Source of the DNA: RGIG4079 sp045637505
GTDB lineage: Bacteria > Bacteroidota > Bacteroidia > Bacteroidales > Muribaculaceae
Length of the DNA: 15,934 nucleotides
Direction of reading: 5' to 3'
NCBI GenBank assembly: GCA_045637505.1
Contig: JAZTZO010000001.1
Span: 1-15,934, forward strand
The first letter of the stretch is position 1. Each line of letters opens with the position of its first letter. Position numbers and translations under genes: made by a program. Below are positions 6,997 through 14,936 of this stretch, in pieces. The notes beneath the pieces were generated by a model. That model did no database searches and had not been told where the DNA came from. It saw nothing but the letters and a program-made list of their open reading frames with translations.

Positions 6997-9900
6997 ATGC
7001 AAAGTAAAGGAACATTAGGAACAACCGTTTCCGGCATTATTGCCATTTTCTTGGTAATAGTGTGTCTTTTCTACATGTCTTTCTCTTTTGTATCAAGCAA
7101 CTACGAAGCTAAAGCTGACGAGTATGCGCTTAAGATTGCAGGAGCTGAAGGCAGTGAGTCAGAGACTTACAACAAGGCTTATAACCAATTCCTTAAAAGC
7201 CATGGTGATTCAACAGTTTATCTCGGTTACACACTCAATGAAGTGCGCAAGTGGGGTGTAAACCTCGGTCTTGACCTCAAGGGTGGTATGAACGTGATTC
7301 TTCAATTAGAAATGCCCGACGTAGTACGCGGTATGGCTCACGTTGCTGCAAACGATAGCGTATTTGAAAAAGCGCTTAAATTTGCTGACGAACAAGTAGC
7401 TAACCACCAATCAGACGACTTCGTTGGTTCATTCCTTGAAGAATACAGCAAGCTTAACCCAAAAGCTAACTATGCTGAATTGTTCAAAGACAAAGTAGCT
7501 AAAGGTGACGATGTTGACGCTGTTAGAAATAAAATCAAAGCTGAAGTAAAATCATTGGTTGAAACATCAGCAACAAACGTGCTCCGTAGCCGTATTGACC
7601 AATTTGGTGTTGTTTCTCCCAACATCCAAGTTCTTAAAGATAAAGATGGTCAAATCCTTCTTGAACTTCCAGGTGTAAAAGATCACGACCGTGTTCGCGA
7701 CCTATTGCTCCGTTCGGCTGCTCTTGAATTCTACACAGCTTACAAACAAGATGAACGTGGCGCTGCTTTCAACGCTATCGCTCAACTCAACGACGCTTTT
7801 GCAGCTGATTCAGTTAACGCTGGCAAGAAAAAACTCGTTGAAATTCTCACCAACTCTAACCCTGGCTCTTCAGTAGCTGGTTATGTAGCCGACGAAATGG
7901 CTATCGCTTCAGTTGATTCTATCTTGGCTTATGGTGAAGCTAAAAAGATTCTCCCTGCCGACATGGAACTCCGTTGGAGTGTTAAACCCGAAAAATATAC
8001 CGACCGTGCTACAGGCAAAGAAGTAGTTCTCGGTTATGCTCTTTATGTATTGAAATCAACCAACGGCAAACCTGCTCTTGATGGTTCATGTGTAGTTGAC
8101 GCTTCAACTGGTCTTGACGACTTCAAAGGTAGCACAGTGTCTATGACAATGGACGGCGAAGGTGCTAAAGGTTGGGCTCGCGTAACAGGTGCTAACGTTG
8201 GTAACCAAATCGCTATCGTTCTTGACGACCGCGTATATTCAGCTCCTAACGTAAACGACGCTATCGAAGGTGGCCGTTCAGAAATTACAGGTGACTTCTC
8301 AGTTGAAGAAGCAAAAGACTTGGCAAACGTGTTGAAGAGTGGTAAAATGACTGCTAAAGTTGAAATCATCTCTGACATGGTTATCGGTCCATCACTTGGT
8401 CAACAAGCTATCGAAGCTGGTTTCATTTCATTCATCGTAGCACTCGTGTTGTTGATGATCTTCATGATGGCTTACTATGGTGTAATCCCTGGCTTGGTTG
8501 CTAACTTCGCTCTTATTTGCAACTTGTTCTTCACATTTGGTATCCTTTCTTCATTCCAAGCAGTATTGACAATGTCGGGTATCGCCGGTATCGTGCTTGC
8601 TCTTGGTATGGCAGTGGACGCTAACGTACTTATCTTTGAACGTACTAAAGAAGAACTTCGCGCAGGTAAAAATGTGCGTGCTGCTATCGCTGATGGTTAT
8701 AGCAACGCATTCTCTGCAATCTTCGACTCTAACTTGACTTCTATCATCACTGGTGTTATCTTGATGTATTTCGGTACAGGTCCTATCAAAGGTTTCGCAA
8801 CTACATTGATTATCGGTATCGTTTGCTCATTCTTCACTGCAGTATATTTGAGCCGTCTCGTATTTGTATGGTGGGGCAAAACTAAAGCATTCCAAAAACT
8901 CACATTCACTACTGGATTGTCAAAGAATGTATTTGTAAATGCTAACTATAACTTCCTCGGTGCTCGCAAGATTAGTTTCTCTATTTGTGCTGCATTCATC
9001 GTAATCGTTATCGCTTCATTCTTCTTGAAAGGTCTTAACCAAGGTATCGACTTCTCAGGTGGTCGCAACTATGTAGCTAAATTTGAGCAATCGGTTGACC
9101 CAGTGAAACTTCAAGAAGCTCTTGCTCCTGAATTTGAAGGTGCATCTGTTTCGGTTATCACTATCGAAAACTCTAACCAAGTGCGCATCTCTACCAACTA
9201 TAAGATTGAAAACGATGACGCAAGCGTAGATAAAGAAATCGCCGACAAATTGTTTAAAGTGTTGAAACCATATCTTCGTGAAGGTATGACCGCACAAGAA
9301 TTCTCTACTACCGATGCTAACCAAGGTATCATCAGTTCACAAAAAGTAGGTCCTACAGTAGCCGACGATATGCGCACAAGCGCTATCATAGCAGTGATTC
9401 TTTCACTCATCGCTATGTTCCTCTACATCTTGGTTCGTTTCCGCAATGTAGCATTCTCAGTAGGTGCACTTGCAGCGGTAGCATTCACAGCATTCTCAAT
9501 CATTGGTGTTTACTCAATCTCTTGGGGTTGGTTGCCATTCGCAATGGAAGTTGACCAAAACTTCATCGCTGCGATTTTGACAATCATCGGTTACCAAATC
9601 AATGACACCGTGGTAGTATTTGACCGTGTGCGTGAAAATGTAGGTCTTTATCCAAAACAAGACTTCTTCACTACTATCAACAAGTCAATCAACTCTACAT
9701 TGGGTCGTACAGTGATGACTTCAGGCACTACATTGCTCGTGTTGCTTTGTATCTTCATCCTCGGTGGTGATGCAATCCGCAGCTTCGTATTCGCAATGTT
9801 ACTTGGTGTAATCATCGGTACTCTTGCTACAATGTTTGTGGCTGCTCCAGTGGCATACCTCACTGATGCTCGTCGCAACACTAAAAAGGCTTCAAAGTAA
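6997..9900 (+). CDS. secDF: Fused protein translocase subunit SecDF
   Basis: The 967-residue product is a SecD-SecF fusion, the usual form in Bacteroidota. SecDF sits in the inner membrane and uses the proton gradient to help pull proteins through SecYEG. The SecD half has a first membrane segment (about 9-31) and LGLDLKGG at 90-97. A large periplasmic region containing VLRSRIDQFGV follows, then a membrane block from about 475 with GMAVDANVLIFER starting at 537. The SecF half starts with a membrane segment at about 659-678 and carries IDFSGG at 684-689. The motif GYQINDTVVVFDRVREN starts at 865, followed by the last membrane segments. Both conserved acidic motifs (the Asp of GMAVDAN and the Asp of INDTVVVFDR) are intact. 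The gene has its own promoter and terminator. Its codon choice (many GCT, GTT, CTT, AAC) differs from its neighbours, which suggests high expression. Confidence 0.97.
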   Translation: MQSKGTLGTTVSGIIAIFLVIVCLFYMSFSFVSSNYEAKADEYALKIAGAEGSESETYNKAYNQFLKSHGDSTVYLGYTLNEVRKWGVNLGLDLKGGMNVILQLEMPDVVRGMAHVAANDSVFEKALKFADEQVANHQSDDFVGSFLEEYSKLNPKANYAELFKDKVAKGDDVDAVRNKIKAEVKSLVETSATNVLRSRIDQFGVVSPNIQVLKDKDGQILLELPGVKDHDRVRDLLLRSAALEFYTAYKQDERGAAFNAIAQLNDAFAADSVNAGKKKLVEILTNSNPGSSVAGYVADEMAIASVDSILAYGEAKKILPADMELRWSVKPEKYTDRATGKEVVLGYALYVLKSTNGKPALDGSCVVDASTGLDDFKGSTVSMTMDGEGAKGWARVTGANVGNQIAIVLDDRVYSAPNVNDAIEGGRSEITGDFSVEEAKDLANVLKSGKMTAKVEIISDMVIGPSLGQQAIEAGFISFIVALVLLMIFMMAYYGVIPGLVANFALICNLFFTFGILSSFQAVLTMSGIAGIVLALGMAVDANVLIFERTKEELRAGKNVRAAIADGYSNAFSAIFDSNLTSIITGVILMYFGTGPIKGFATTLIIGIVCSFFTAVYLSRLVFVWWGKTKAFQKLTFTTGLSKNVFVNANYNFLGARKISFSICAAFIVIVIASFFLKGLNQGIDFSGGRNYVAKFEQSVDPVKLQEALAPEFEGASVSVITIENSNQVRISTNYKIENDDASVDKEIADKLFKVLKPYLREGMTAQEFSTTDANQGIISSQKVGPTVADDMRTSAIIAVILSLIAMFLYILVRFRNVAFSVGALAAVAFTAFSIIGVYSISWGWLPFAMEVDQNFIAAILTIIGYQINDTVVVFDRVRENVGLYPKQDFFTTINKSINSTLGRTVMTSGTTLLVLLCIFILGGDAIRSFVFAMLLGVIIGTLATMFVAAPVAYLTDARRNTKKASK

Positions 9901-9924
9901 TAAACTAATTACTCCCAATATTTC

Positions 9925-9961
9925 AACGACCGTTATCCTCGCGATAGCGGTCGTTCTTTTT
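9925..9961 (+). terminator. Rho-independent terminator after secDF
   Basis: AACGACCGTTATC (9925-9937) pairs with GATAGCGGTCGTT (9943-9955), a 13-bp stem with one G-U pair and the 5-base loop CTCGC. The sequence CTTTTT follows. It begins 24 bp after the secDF stop codon. Confidence 0.9.
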
Positions 9962-10113
9962 ATATCTCAAGCAACATCTCGATTAGTCATAAAATCCCCT
10001 TTTCTTATATAATAATGTGTATTTTGACCTATTTTTTACTCAAATATGGGAAAACAATGTTAAAAAATGAGCGATAATTTACTGATAATAGTAACTATAT
10101 GATTTCTTTTTTC

Positions 10114-10121
10114 TAATTTTG
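10114..10121 (+). promoter_or_regulatory. -7 promoter box (TAATTTTG) for topA
   Basis: TAATTTTG matches TAnnTTTG exactly, 40 bp before the topA ATG. No convincing -33 TTTG is present at the expected distance. A purine stretch, AGGAAAG, at 10151-10157 may serve as a ribosome binding site. The rest of the 9962-10161 spacer is AT-rich, and I see nothing else in it. Confidence 0.5.
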
Positions 10122-10161
10122 TCGGTCGAAAAAATAAAATGGATTAAAATAGGAAAGATAT

Positions 10162-12504
10162 ATGCTGAAAAATCTCGTAATAGTCGAATCACCAGCCAAA
10201 GCCAAAACTATTGAAAAATTCCTTGGTAAGGATTATAAAGTTATGTCGAGTTATGGTCATATCCGTGACTTGCGCAAAAAGAACTTCAGCATCGACGTTG
10301 AAAATAATTTTGCTCCCATATATGAAATCCCCGCTGACAAGAAAGAACTTGTAGCGACATTGAAAAAAATGGCAAGTGAGGCACAAATGGTGTGGCTCGC
10401 ATCCGATGAGGACCGCGAGGGAGAAGCCATCTCATGGCACCTTTTTGAAGTGCTCGGCTTGAAGCCCGAAAACACTCGTCGCATCGTGTTTCACGAAATC
10501 ACCCCAAATGCCATCCTCAATGCGATTGAAAATCCTCGCTCTATAAACATGAACCTTGTTGATGCGCAACAAGCTCGTCGTGTGCTCGACCGCATCGTGG
10601 GTTTTGAACTTTCACCTGTGTTGTGGAAGAAAATCAAGCCTGCTTTATCGGCCGGACGCGTTCAGTCGGTTGCTGTGCGACTTATCGTTGAACGCGAAGA
10701 AGAGATAAAGGCGTTCAAGAGCGAGCCCTATTTCAGAGTAAATGCCATATTTACTACTGCCGATGGCACCGAGGTTAAAGCCGAATTATCAAAACGCTTG
10801 ACAAGCGAAGAGGAAGCACAAAAATTCCTCAACGATTGTATTAGCGCAACATATAAAGTAGATGATGTAAATGTGAAGCCAATGAAAAAATCGCCTGCTC
10901 CACCTTTCACCACCTCTACCCTTCAACAAGAAGCATCGCGCAAACTTGGGTTTACTGTGTCGCAAACTATGATGGTTGCTCAACGCCTTTATGAAGCTGG
11001 GCACATCACCTACATGCGTACCGACTCGGTAAATCTCTCTTCGCTTGCAATAAATACCATCTCTAAAGAGATTAAAGACAAACTTGGCGAGCAATATCTA
11101 AAAGTGCGTCACTACCACACCAATTCTAAAGGCGCACAAGAGGCTCACGAAGCAATCAGGCCAACTTATATCGACAAGCACTCAATCGACGGCACAGCGC
11201 AAGAAAAACGCCTCTATACCCTCATATGGAAGCGCACTATCGCATCGCAAATGGCCGATGCCGAACTCGAAAAGACTACTATCGACATTACACCTTCAAC
11301 CCGTAGCGAACATTTCGTGGCTACTGGCGAAGTTATCAAATTTGACGGGTTCTTAAATGTATATATCGAAGGTCGCGACGATGACAATGCCGAAGCCGAG
11401 GCCGAAGGATTATTGCCTATGATGAAAGTGGGCGATAACCTCGAAAACAAATCTATTGCCGCCACTCAACGATTCACTCAACAACCCGTGCGCTACACCG
11501 AAGCTTCACTCGTGAAGAAAATGGAAGAATTGGGCATTGGCCGTCCATCAACCTACGCTCCAACCATCTCCACCATACAACAACGCGAATATGTCGAAAA
11601 AGGCGACAAGCAAGGTGTAAAACGCGATTTTATAACCCTCACTCTTAAAGGTAACAAAATATCTACTCGCACAAAAAGCGAGACTGTTGGGGCCGACAAA
11701 GGCAAACTCATCCCCACCGATATAGGTGTAGTGGTGAATGAGTTCCTCACAAAATATTTCCCCAATATCCTTGATTATAACTTCACCGCCAATGTTGAAG
11801 AAAAGTTTGACGATGTGGCCGAAGGTAAATTGCAATGGACCGAAGAAATAGGCTCATTCTATGAAATATTCCACCCTGAAGTAGAGGAAGCAATGAATAT
11901 GCGCCTTGAGCATAAAGTAGGCGAACGACAACTCGGTGTGGATCCCAAGACAGGCAAACCTGTTTCGGTAAAAATAGGCCGATTTGGTCCACTCGTGCAA
12001 TTGGGCGAAGGCGACACCGAAGAAAAACCTCAATTTGCATCGCTTTTGAAAGGACAATCGGTGTCAACCATAACCCTCGAAGAAGCACTAAAACTATTTG
12101 AATTCCCTCGCACAATAGGCGAATATGAGGATAAAGATGTAACAGTTGCCATAGGGCGTTTCGGTCCATATATTAAGCACAACAATAAATTTGTGTCAAT
12201 CCCCAAAGAATATGCTCCTGCAGCAATTACTCTTGAGGAAGCAGTACAACTTATTGTTGACAAGCGTGACGCCGAAACAAAGAAAGTGGTTAAAACTTTT
12301 ACTGAAGATGCCGATATGCAAATTCTCAACGGCCGATATGGAATCTATATCGCATATAAAAAGTCAAACTACAAGATCCCTAAAACCATCAAAGAGCCAG
12401 CCGAATTGACATATGAAGAGTGTAAAGAGATTATTGAATCACAAGATTCAGCACCCAAAAAGACTACAACACGCCGCCGAGCAACTGCTCGCAAAAAAGC
12501 ATAA
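10162..12504 (+). CDS. topA: DNA topoisomerase I (type IA)
   Basis: The 780-residue enzyme relaxes negative supercoils by passing one strand through a transient break. The N-terminus has a Toprim domain with the conserved Glu in VIVESPAKAK (E9) and the metal-binding DEDREG motif at 82-87. The catalytic tyrosine is Y284 in HITYMRTDS. The region EELGIGRPSTYAPTIS is also typical of the family. Instead of zinc ribbons, the C-terminus has topoisomerase C-terminal repeats. They carry the signatures IGRFGPLVQLG (from about 604), IGRFGPYIKHN (from 664) and NGRYGIYIAYK (from about 723). A basic tail rich in Lys and Arg (from about 768) follows and may bind DNA. The start ATG has a purine-rich AGGAAAG just upstream. 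The next gene begins 5 bp after the stop codon, so the two are probably co-transcribed. Confidence 0.97.
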   Translation: MLKNLVIVESPAKAKTIEKFLGKDYKVMSSYGHIRDLRKKNFSIDVENNFAPIYEIPADKKELVATLKKMASEAQMVWLASDEDREGEAISWHLFEVLGLKPENTRRIVFHEITPNAILNAIENPRSINMNLVDAQQARRVLDRIVGFELSPVLWKKIKPALSAGRVQSVAVRLIVEREEEIKAFKSEPYFRVNAIFTTADGTEVKAELSKRLTSEEEAQKFLNDCISATYKVDDVNVKPMKKSPAPPFTTSTLQQEASRKLGFTVSQTMMVAQRLYEAGHITYMRTDSVNLSSLAINTISKEIKDKLGEQYLKVRHYHTNSKGAQEAHEAIRPTYIDKHSIDGTAQEKRLYTLIWKRTIASQMADAELEKTTIDITPSTRSEHFVATGEVIKFDGFLNVYIEGRDDDNAEAEAEGLLPMMKVGDNLENKSIAATQRFTQQPVRYTEASLVKKMEELGIGRPSTYAPTISTIQQREYVEKGDKQGVKRDFITLTLKGNKISTRTKSETVGADKGKLIPTDIGVVVNEFLTKYFPNILDYNFTANVEEKFDDVAEGKLQWTEEIGSFYEIFHPEVEEAMNMRLEHKVGERQLGVDPKTGKPVSVKIGRFGPLVQLGEGDTEEKPQFASLLKGQSVSTITLEEALKLFEFPRTIGEYEDKDVTVAIGRFGPYIKHNNKFVSIPKEYAPAAITLEEAVQLIVDKRDAETKKVVKTFTEDADMQILNGRYGIYIAYKKSNYKIPKTIKEPAELTYEECKEIIESQDSAPKKTTTRRRATARKKA

Positions 12505-12509
12505 TCGCC

Positions 12510-13433
12510 ATGGCTAAAAAATTACATCATAAACCAGGTGCCGAACGCCAGCGTTTTCGCCCCGATGTTATAGAGACATATGAAGTGACAGCCGAAACTA
12601 CGCTGTTGCCATTCCTATTTGAATCGATGCCTCAACGCAAACGCGTCACCATAAAAGACTTCCTCAAGCACCACCAAGTGGCTGTAAACAATGTGCCATT
12701 GACACAGTTTAACACCGAGTTACACCCTGGCGATATTGTGAAGGTGAATCTTTCGCGCGAGTTTCAAGTGTTTTATCATCGTCGCATGAAACTTGTATAT
12801 GAAGATGATGATATCATTGTAGTAAACAAAGGTTATGGCTTGCTATCAATGGGTACCGACAAGGTAAAAGATGGTACTGCCTACTCTATCGTGCGCGATT
12901 ATGTGAAATGGCAAGATCCTCGCAACAAGATTTTCATTGTACATCGTCTCGACCGCGACACCTCGGGCTTAATGATGTTTGCAAAGAGTGTTGAAGCAAA
13001 AGAAGCGATGCAGCACAACTGGAACAACATGGTACTCAATCGCAAATACCTTGCTGTAGTAGAGGGTAAAGTTGAAGAACCCGAAGGCACTATCAAAAGT
13101 TACCTTGCCGAAAATTCTCAATTAGAGGTATATTCTACCGAAAACCCCGAAGAAGGACAACTCGCTATTACTCGATATAAGTCGCTAAAATGCAAAAACG
13201 GCTATACATTGCTTGAAGTAGAACTCGACACTGGTCGCAAGAACCAAATTCGTGTTCATATGAAAGATCTTGGACATCCTATTGTAGGCGACCGCAAATA
13301 TGGAGCAAAAACAAGCCCTATCCACCGTTTGGCTCTACATGCGCAAACACTCCGTTTTGTGCACCCCATCACTCGCAAAGAGATGAACTTCACCACTCCC
13401 ATCCCCACATCATTTGACTCAATGGTGAAATAA
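12510..13433 (+). CDS. RluA-family pseudouridine synthase
   Basis: The 307-residue enzyme converts uridine to pseudouridine in structured RNA, most likely rRNA. An S4-like RNA-binding domain covers roughly residues 40-80 (RVTIKDFLKHHQVAVNN...HPGDIVKVN). The catalytic domain follows, with the signature HRLDRDTSGLMMFAKS. The catalytic Asp of HRLD is D148. Later conserved parts include LNRKYLAVVEG, TGRKNQIRVHM and GHPIVGDRKYGA. This layout fits the RluD/RluC type, but the target site cannot be read from sequence alone, so no symbol is given. It starts 5 bp after topA and probably shares its transcript. No terminator follows. Instead, the stop codon touches the left arm of the inverted repeat around the next gene. 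Confidence 0.93.
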   Translation: MAKKLHHKPGAERQRFRPDVIETYEVTAETTLLPFLFESMPQRKRVTIKDFLKHHQVAVNNVPLTQFNTELHPGDIVKVNLSREFQVFYHRRMKLVYEDDDIIVVNKGYGLLSMGTDKVKDGTAYSIVRDYVKWQDPRNKIFIVHRLDRDTSGLMMFAKSVEAKEAMQHNWNNMVLNRKYLAVVEGKVEEPEGTIKSYLAENSQLEVYSTENPEEGQLAITRYKSLKCKNGYTLLEVELDTGRKNQIRVHMKDLGHPIVGDRKYGAKTSPIHRLALHAQTLRFVHPITRKEMNFTTPIPTSFDSMVK

Positions 13434-13460
13434 TAATTCATAATGCATAATGCATAATGC
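13433..13460. repeat. Left arm of a 19-bp inverted repeat, with heptamer CATAATG x3
   Basis: ATAATTCATAATGCATAAT at 13433-13451 is the exact reverse complement of 13967-13985. CATAATG is repeated three times in a row at 13439-13459. The first base is the last base of the upstream stop codon. A related partial copy (ATGCATAATATTATGA) lies at 13497-13512. Confidence 0.85.
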
Positions 13461-13508
13461 AAAATTAACTTGAATGATCGCACATCGTGGGTCTTAATGC
13501 ATAATATT

Positions 13509-13883
13509 ATGAGTATGTATAATGATGGAAATTTGATAGTGATTAAAACCAAACGGTTTGCTATTAGGTGCGTAAATTTGTATAAATTCTTGCACAAAGA
13601 ACATCATGAATATGTGATGTCTCAACAAGTTCTTCGAAGTGGTACAAGTATAGGAGCAAATGTCAAAGAGGCAGTAAGAGCTCAAACTATGCCCGATTTC
13701 ATTGCAAAAATGAATGTCGCATTAAAGGAGGCTAGCGAAAGTGAATATTGGATAGAATTGCTTCAAGAAACAAATTTTATAGACGAGATTTGTGCAAAAA
13801 GTCTGTTGGATGATTGTGTGGAGTTAATAAAGTTGCTAACGGCAATTGTAAAAACATCAAAAGAAAGGCTAGGCAATATATAA
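13509..13883 (+). CDS. Four-helix-bundle protein of the S23 / 23S rRNA intervening-sequence family
   Basis: The frame is open from a TTG at 13470, but family members usually begin just before 'GN.I..KT..FA', so the ATG at 13509 (or 13515) is preferred. This gives about 124 residues, the usual size. Family features are clear: KTKRFAIRCVNLYKFL, then VLRSGTSIGANVKEA, then FIAKMNVALKEASESEYWIELL, and a final helix with LLTAIVKTSKER. The protein is mostly helical, with no signal peptide or membrane segment. Relatives occur in 23S rRNA intervening sequences and as free genes across Bacteroidota, and they resemble the Avd accessory protein of diversity-generating retroelements. Their cellular role is not settled. 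There is no rRNA or reverse transcriptase gene here. The gene lies alone between two copies of an inverted repeat, and I see no clear promoter. Confidence 0.85.
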   Translation: MSMYNDGNLIVIKTKRFAIRCVNLYKFLHKEHHEYVMSQQVLRSGTSIGANVKEAVRAQTMPDFIAKMNVALKEASESEYWIELLQETNFIDEICAKSLLDDCVELIKLLTAIVKTSKERLGNI

Positions 13884-13962
13884 TGCTATAAGGGGATAGA
13901 AACCTCATTAAGTATTGTAAAGTAATAGCGCTCATTATGAATTAAATAATAAAGGTTTCATC

Positions 13963-13990
13963 ATGAATTATGCATTATGAATTATGCATT
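13963..13990 (+). repeat. 14-bp tandem duplication and right arm of the 19-bp inverted repeat
   Basis: ATGAATTATGCATT occurs twice in tandem (13963-13976 and 13977-13990). Bases 13967-13985 are the perfect reverse complement of 13433-13451. The second copy contains the start codon and the first codons (MNYA) of the sugar kinase. Read from its own ATG, the first copy gives MNYAL followed by TGA, and that TGA overlaps the kinase ATG as ATGA. A related partial copy (CATTATGAATTAAATAAT) lies nearby at 13934-13951. Confidence 0.88.
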
Positions 13991-14825
13991 GATTATAGGC
14001 TTGGGTGAAGTATTGTGGGATATGCTTCCACAAGGGCGCCAATTAGGTGGTGCTCCAGCCAATTTTGCCTATCATGTGAGTCAGTTTGGCTTTCATGGCA
14101 CAATCGTGAGTGCCGTGGGCAATGATGACCTCGGGAAAGAGATAAAAAATCAATTAAATGCTCACAACATTGCCTCTCACATCGCCACAGTTGACCATCC
14201 CACCGGAGTGGTTAATGTGTCGGTCAACAAGAAAGGCATCCCATCATACCAAATCGTTGAAAATGTAGCATGGGACAATATTCCCTTTGACGAAGATGTA
14301 CAGAAATTGGCATCACAAGCCGTTGCAGTGTGTTTTGGCTCGTTAGCACAGCGCAGTGAAGTGTCGCGCAATTCTATTCGTCGAATCATAGAGTCGTCAT
14401 CAAAAAACTGCTTGAAAATATTCGACATCAACTTGCGCCAGCATTATTATGATCGCGACATAATAGAGTGGTCATTTAATCATTGCGACATACTCAAACT
14501 TAATGATGAAGAGTTGGACATCATCAAACAAATATTTGATGCTACAACATTGACTACCAATACTTTTATCACAAAATTACAACAACTATACAATATCAAA
14601 ATCGTAATTCTCACCTGTGGCGAAAAGGGAAGCAGTGTATATTATGAAAATGAGGTAAACACAGAGTCAACACCCAAAGTTGATGTTGTTGACACCATTG
14701 GAGCCGGCGACTCATTTACAGCAGCATTTGTGGCGACCTTATTGCAAGGCAAAAGTGTCATAGAAGCTCATCGTCAAGCAGTTGCCACTTCGGCACATGT
14801 TTGCACCCACAAAGGCGCAATATAA
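13977..14825 (+). CDS. PfkB-family carbohydrate kinase, probably a fructokinase
   Basis: The 282-residue product has the ribokinase/PfkB fold signatures. IGLGEVLWDMLP comes at the N-terminus. The sugar-binding segment GGAPANFAYH is at 24-33. The C-terminal signature DTIGAGDSFTAAF has the catalytic base D245 within GAGD (242-245). The GGAPANFA form with LGEVLWD is typical of fructokinases, so it likely phosphorylates fructose or a similar sugar with ATP in the cytoplasm; the sugar is inferred. The length is slightly short for the family (about 290-320), but all key motifs are present. The start ATG is inside the 14-bp tandem repeat, and the first residues MNYAL are encoded by repeat sequence. 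No sugar transporter or glycosidase gene adjoins it. No promoter of the usual form is visible just upstream. Confidence 0.9.
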   Translation: MNYALIIGLGEVLWDMLPQGRQLGGAPANFAYHVSQFGFHGTIVSAVGNDDLGKEIKNQLNAHNIASHIATVDHPTGVVNVSVNKKGIPSYQIVENVAWDNIPFDEDVQKLASQAVAVCFGSLAQRSEVSRNSIRRIIESSSKNCLKIFDINLRQHYYDRDIIEWSFNHCDILKLNDEELDIIKQIFDATTLTTNTFITKLQQLYNIKIVILTCGEKGSSVYYENEVNTESTPKVDVVDTIGAGDSFTAAFVATLLQGKSVIEAHRQAVATSAHVCTHKGAI

Positions 14826-14866
14826 ATACCCTCTACATCATATATTATAGTATCATAGAGTAAAAT

Positions 14867-14894
14867 TTATCCATTCTCAATTATCCATTCTCAA
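14867..14894 (+). repeat. 14-bp tandem repeat TTATCCATTCTCAA x2 upstream of thyA
   Basis: Two perfect copies lie at 14867-14880 and 14881-14894. Each copy can be read as two degenerate heptamers (TTATCCA/TTCTCAA). The repeat ends 10 bp before the thyA -7 box, so it covers the -33 region. Confidence 0.85.
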
Positions 14895-14904
14895 TTCTTT
14901 TCTA

Positions 14905-14912
14905 TATCTTTG
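14905..14912 (+). promoter_or_regulatory. -7 promoter box (TATCTTTG) for thyA
   Basis: TATCTTTG is an exact TAnnTTTG match, 24 bp before the thyA ATG, which would give a leader of under 20 nt. No TTTG is found at -33; that position is occupied by the 14-bp tandem repeat. Confidence 0.6.
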
Positions 14913-14936
14913 TAGGAAATTATAACCCCTATTCTC

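Noticed and set aside
13470..13508. TTG start for the four-helix-bundle protein
   Set aside because: The added N-terminal residues are not typical of the family, which usually begins close to the ATG at 13509.
13509..13883. Possible diversity-generating retroelement accessory protein (Avd) or a 23S rRNA intervening sequence
   Set aside because: No reverse transcriptase, template/variable repeat pair or 23S rRNA sequence is present in the window, so only the general four-helix-bundle family is supported.
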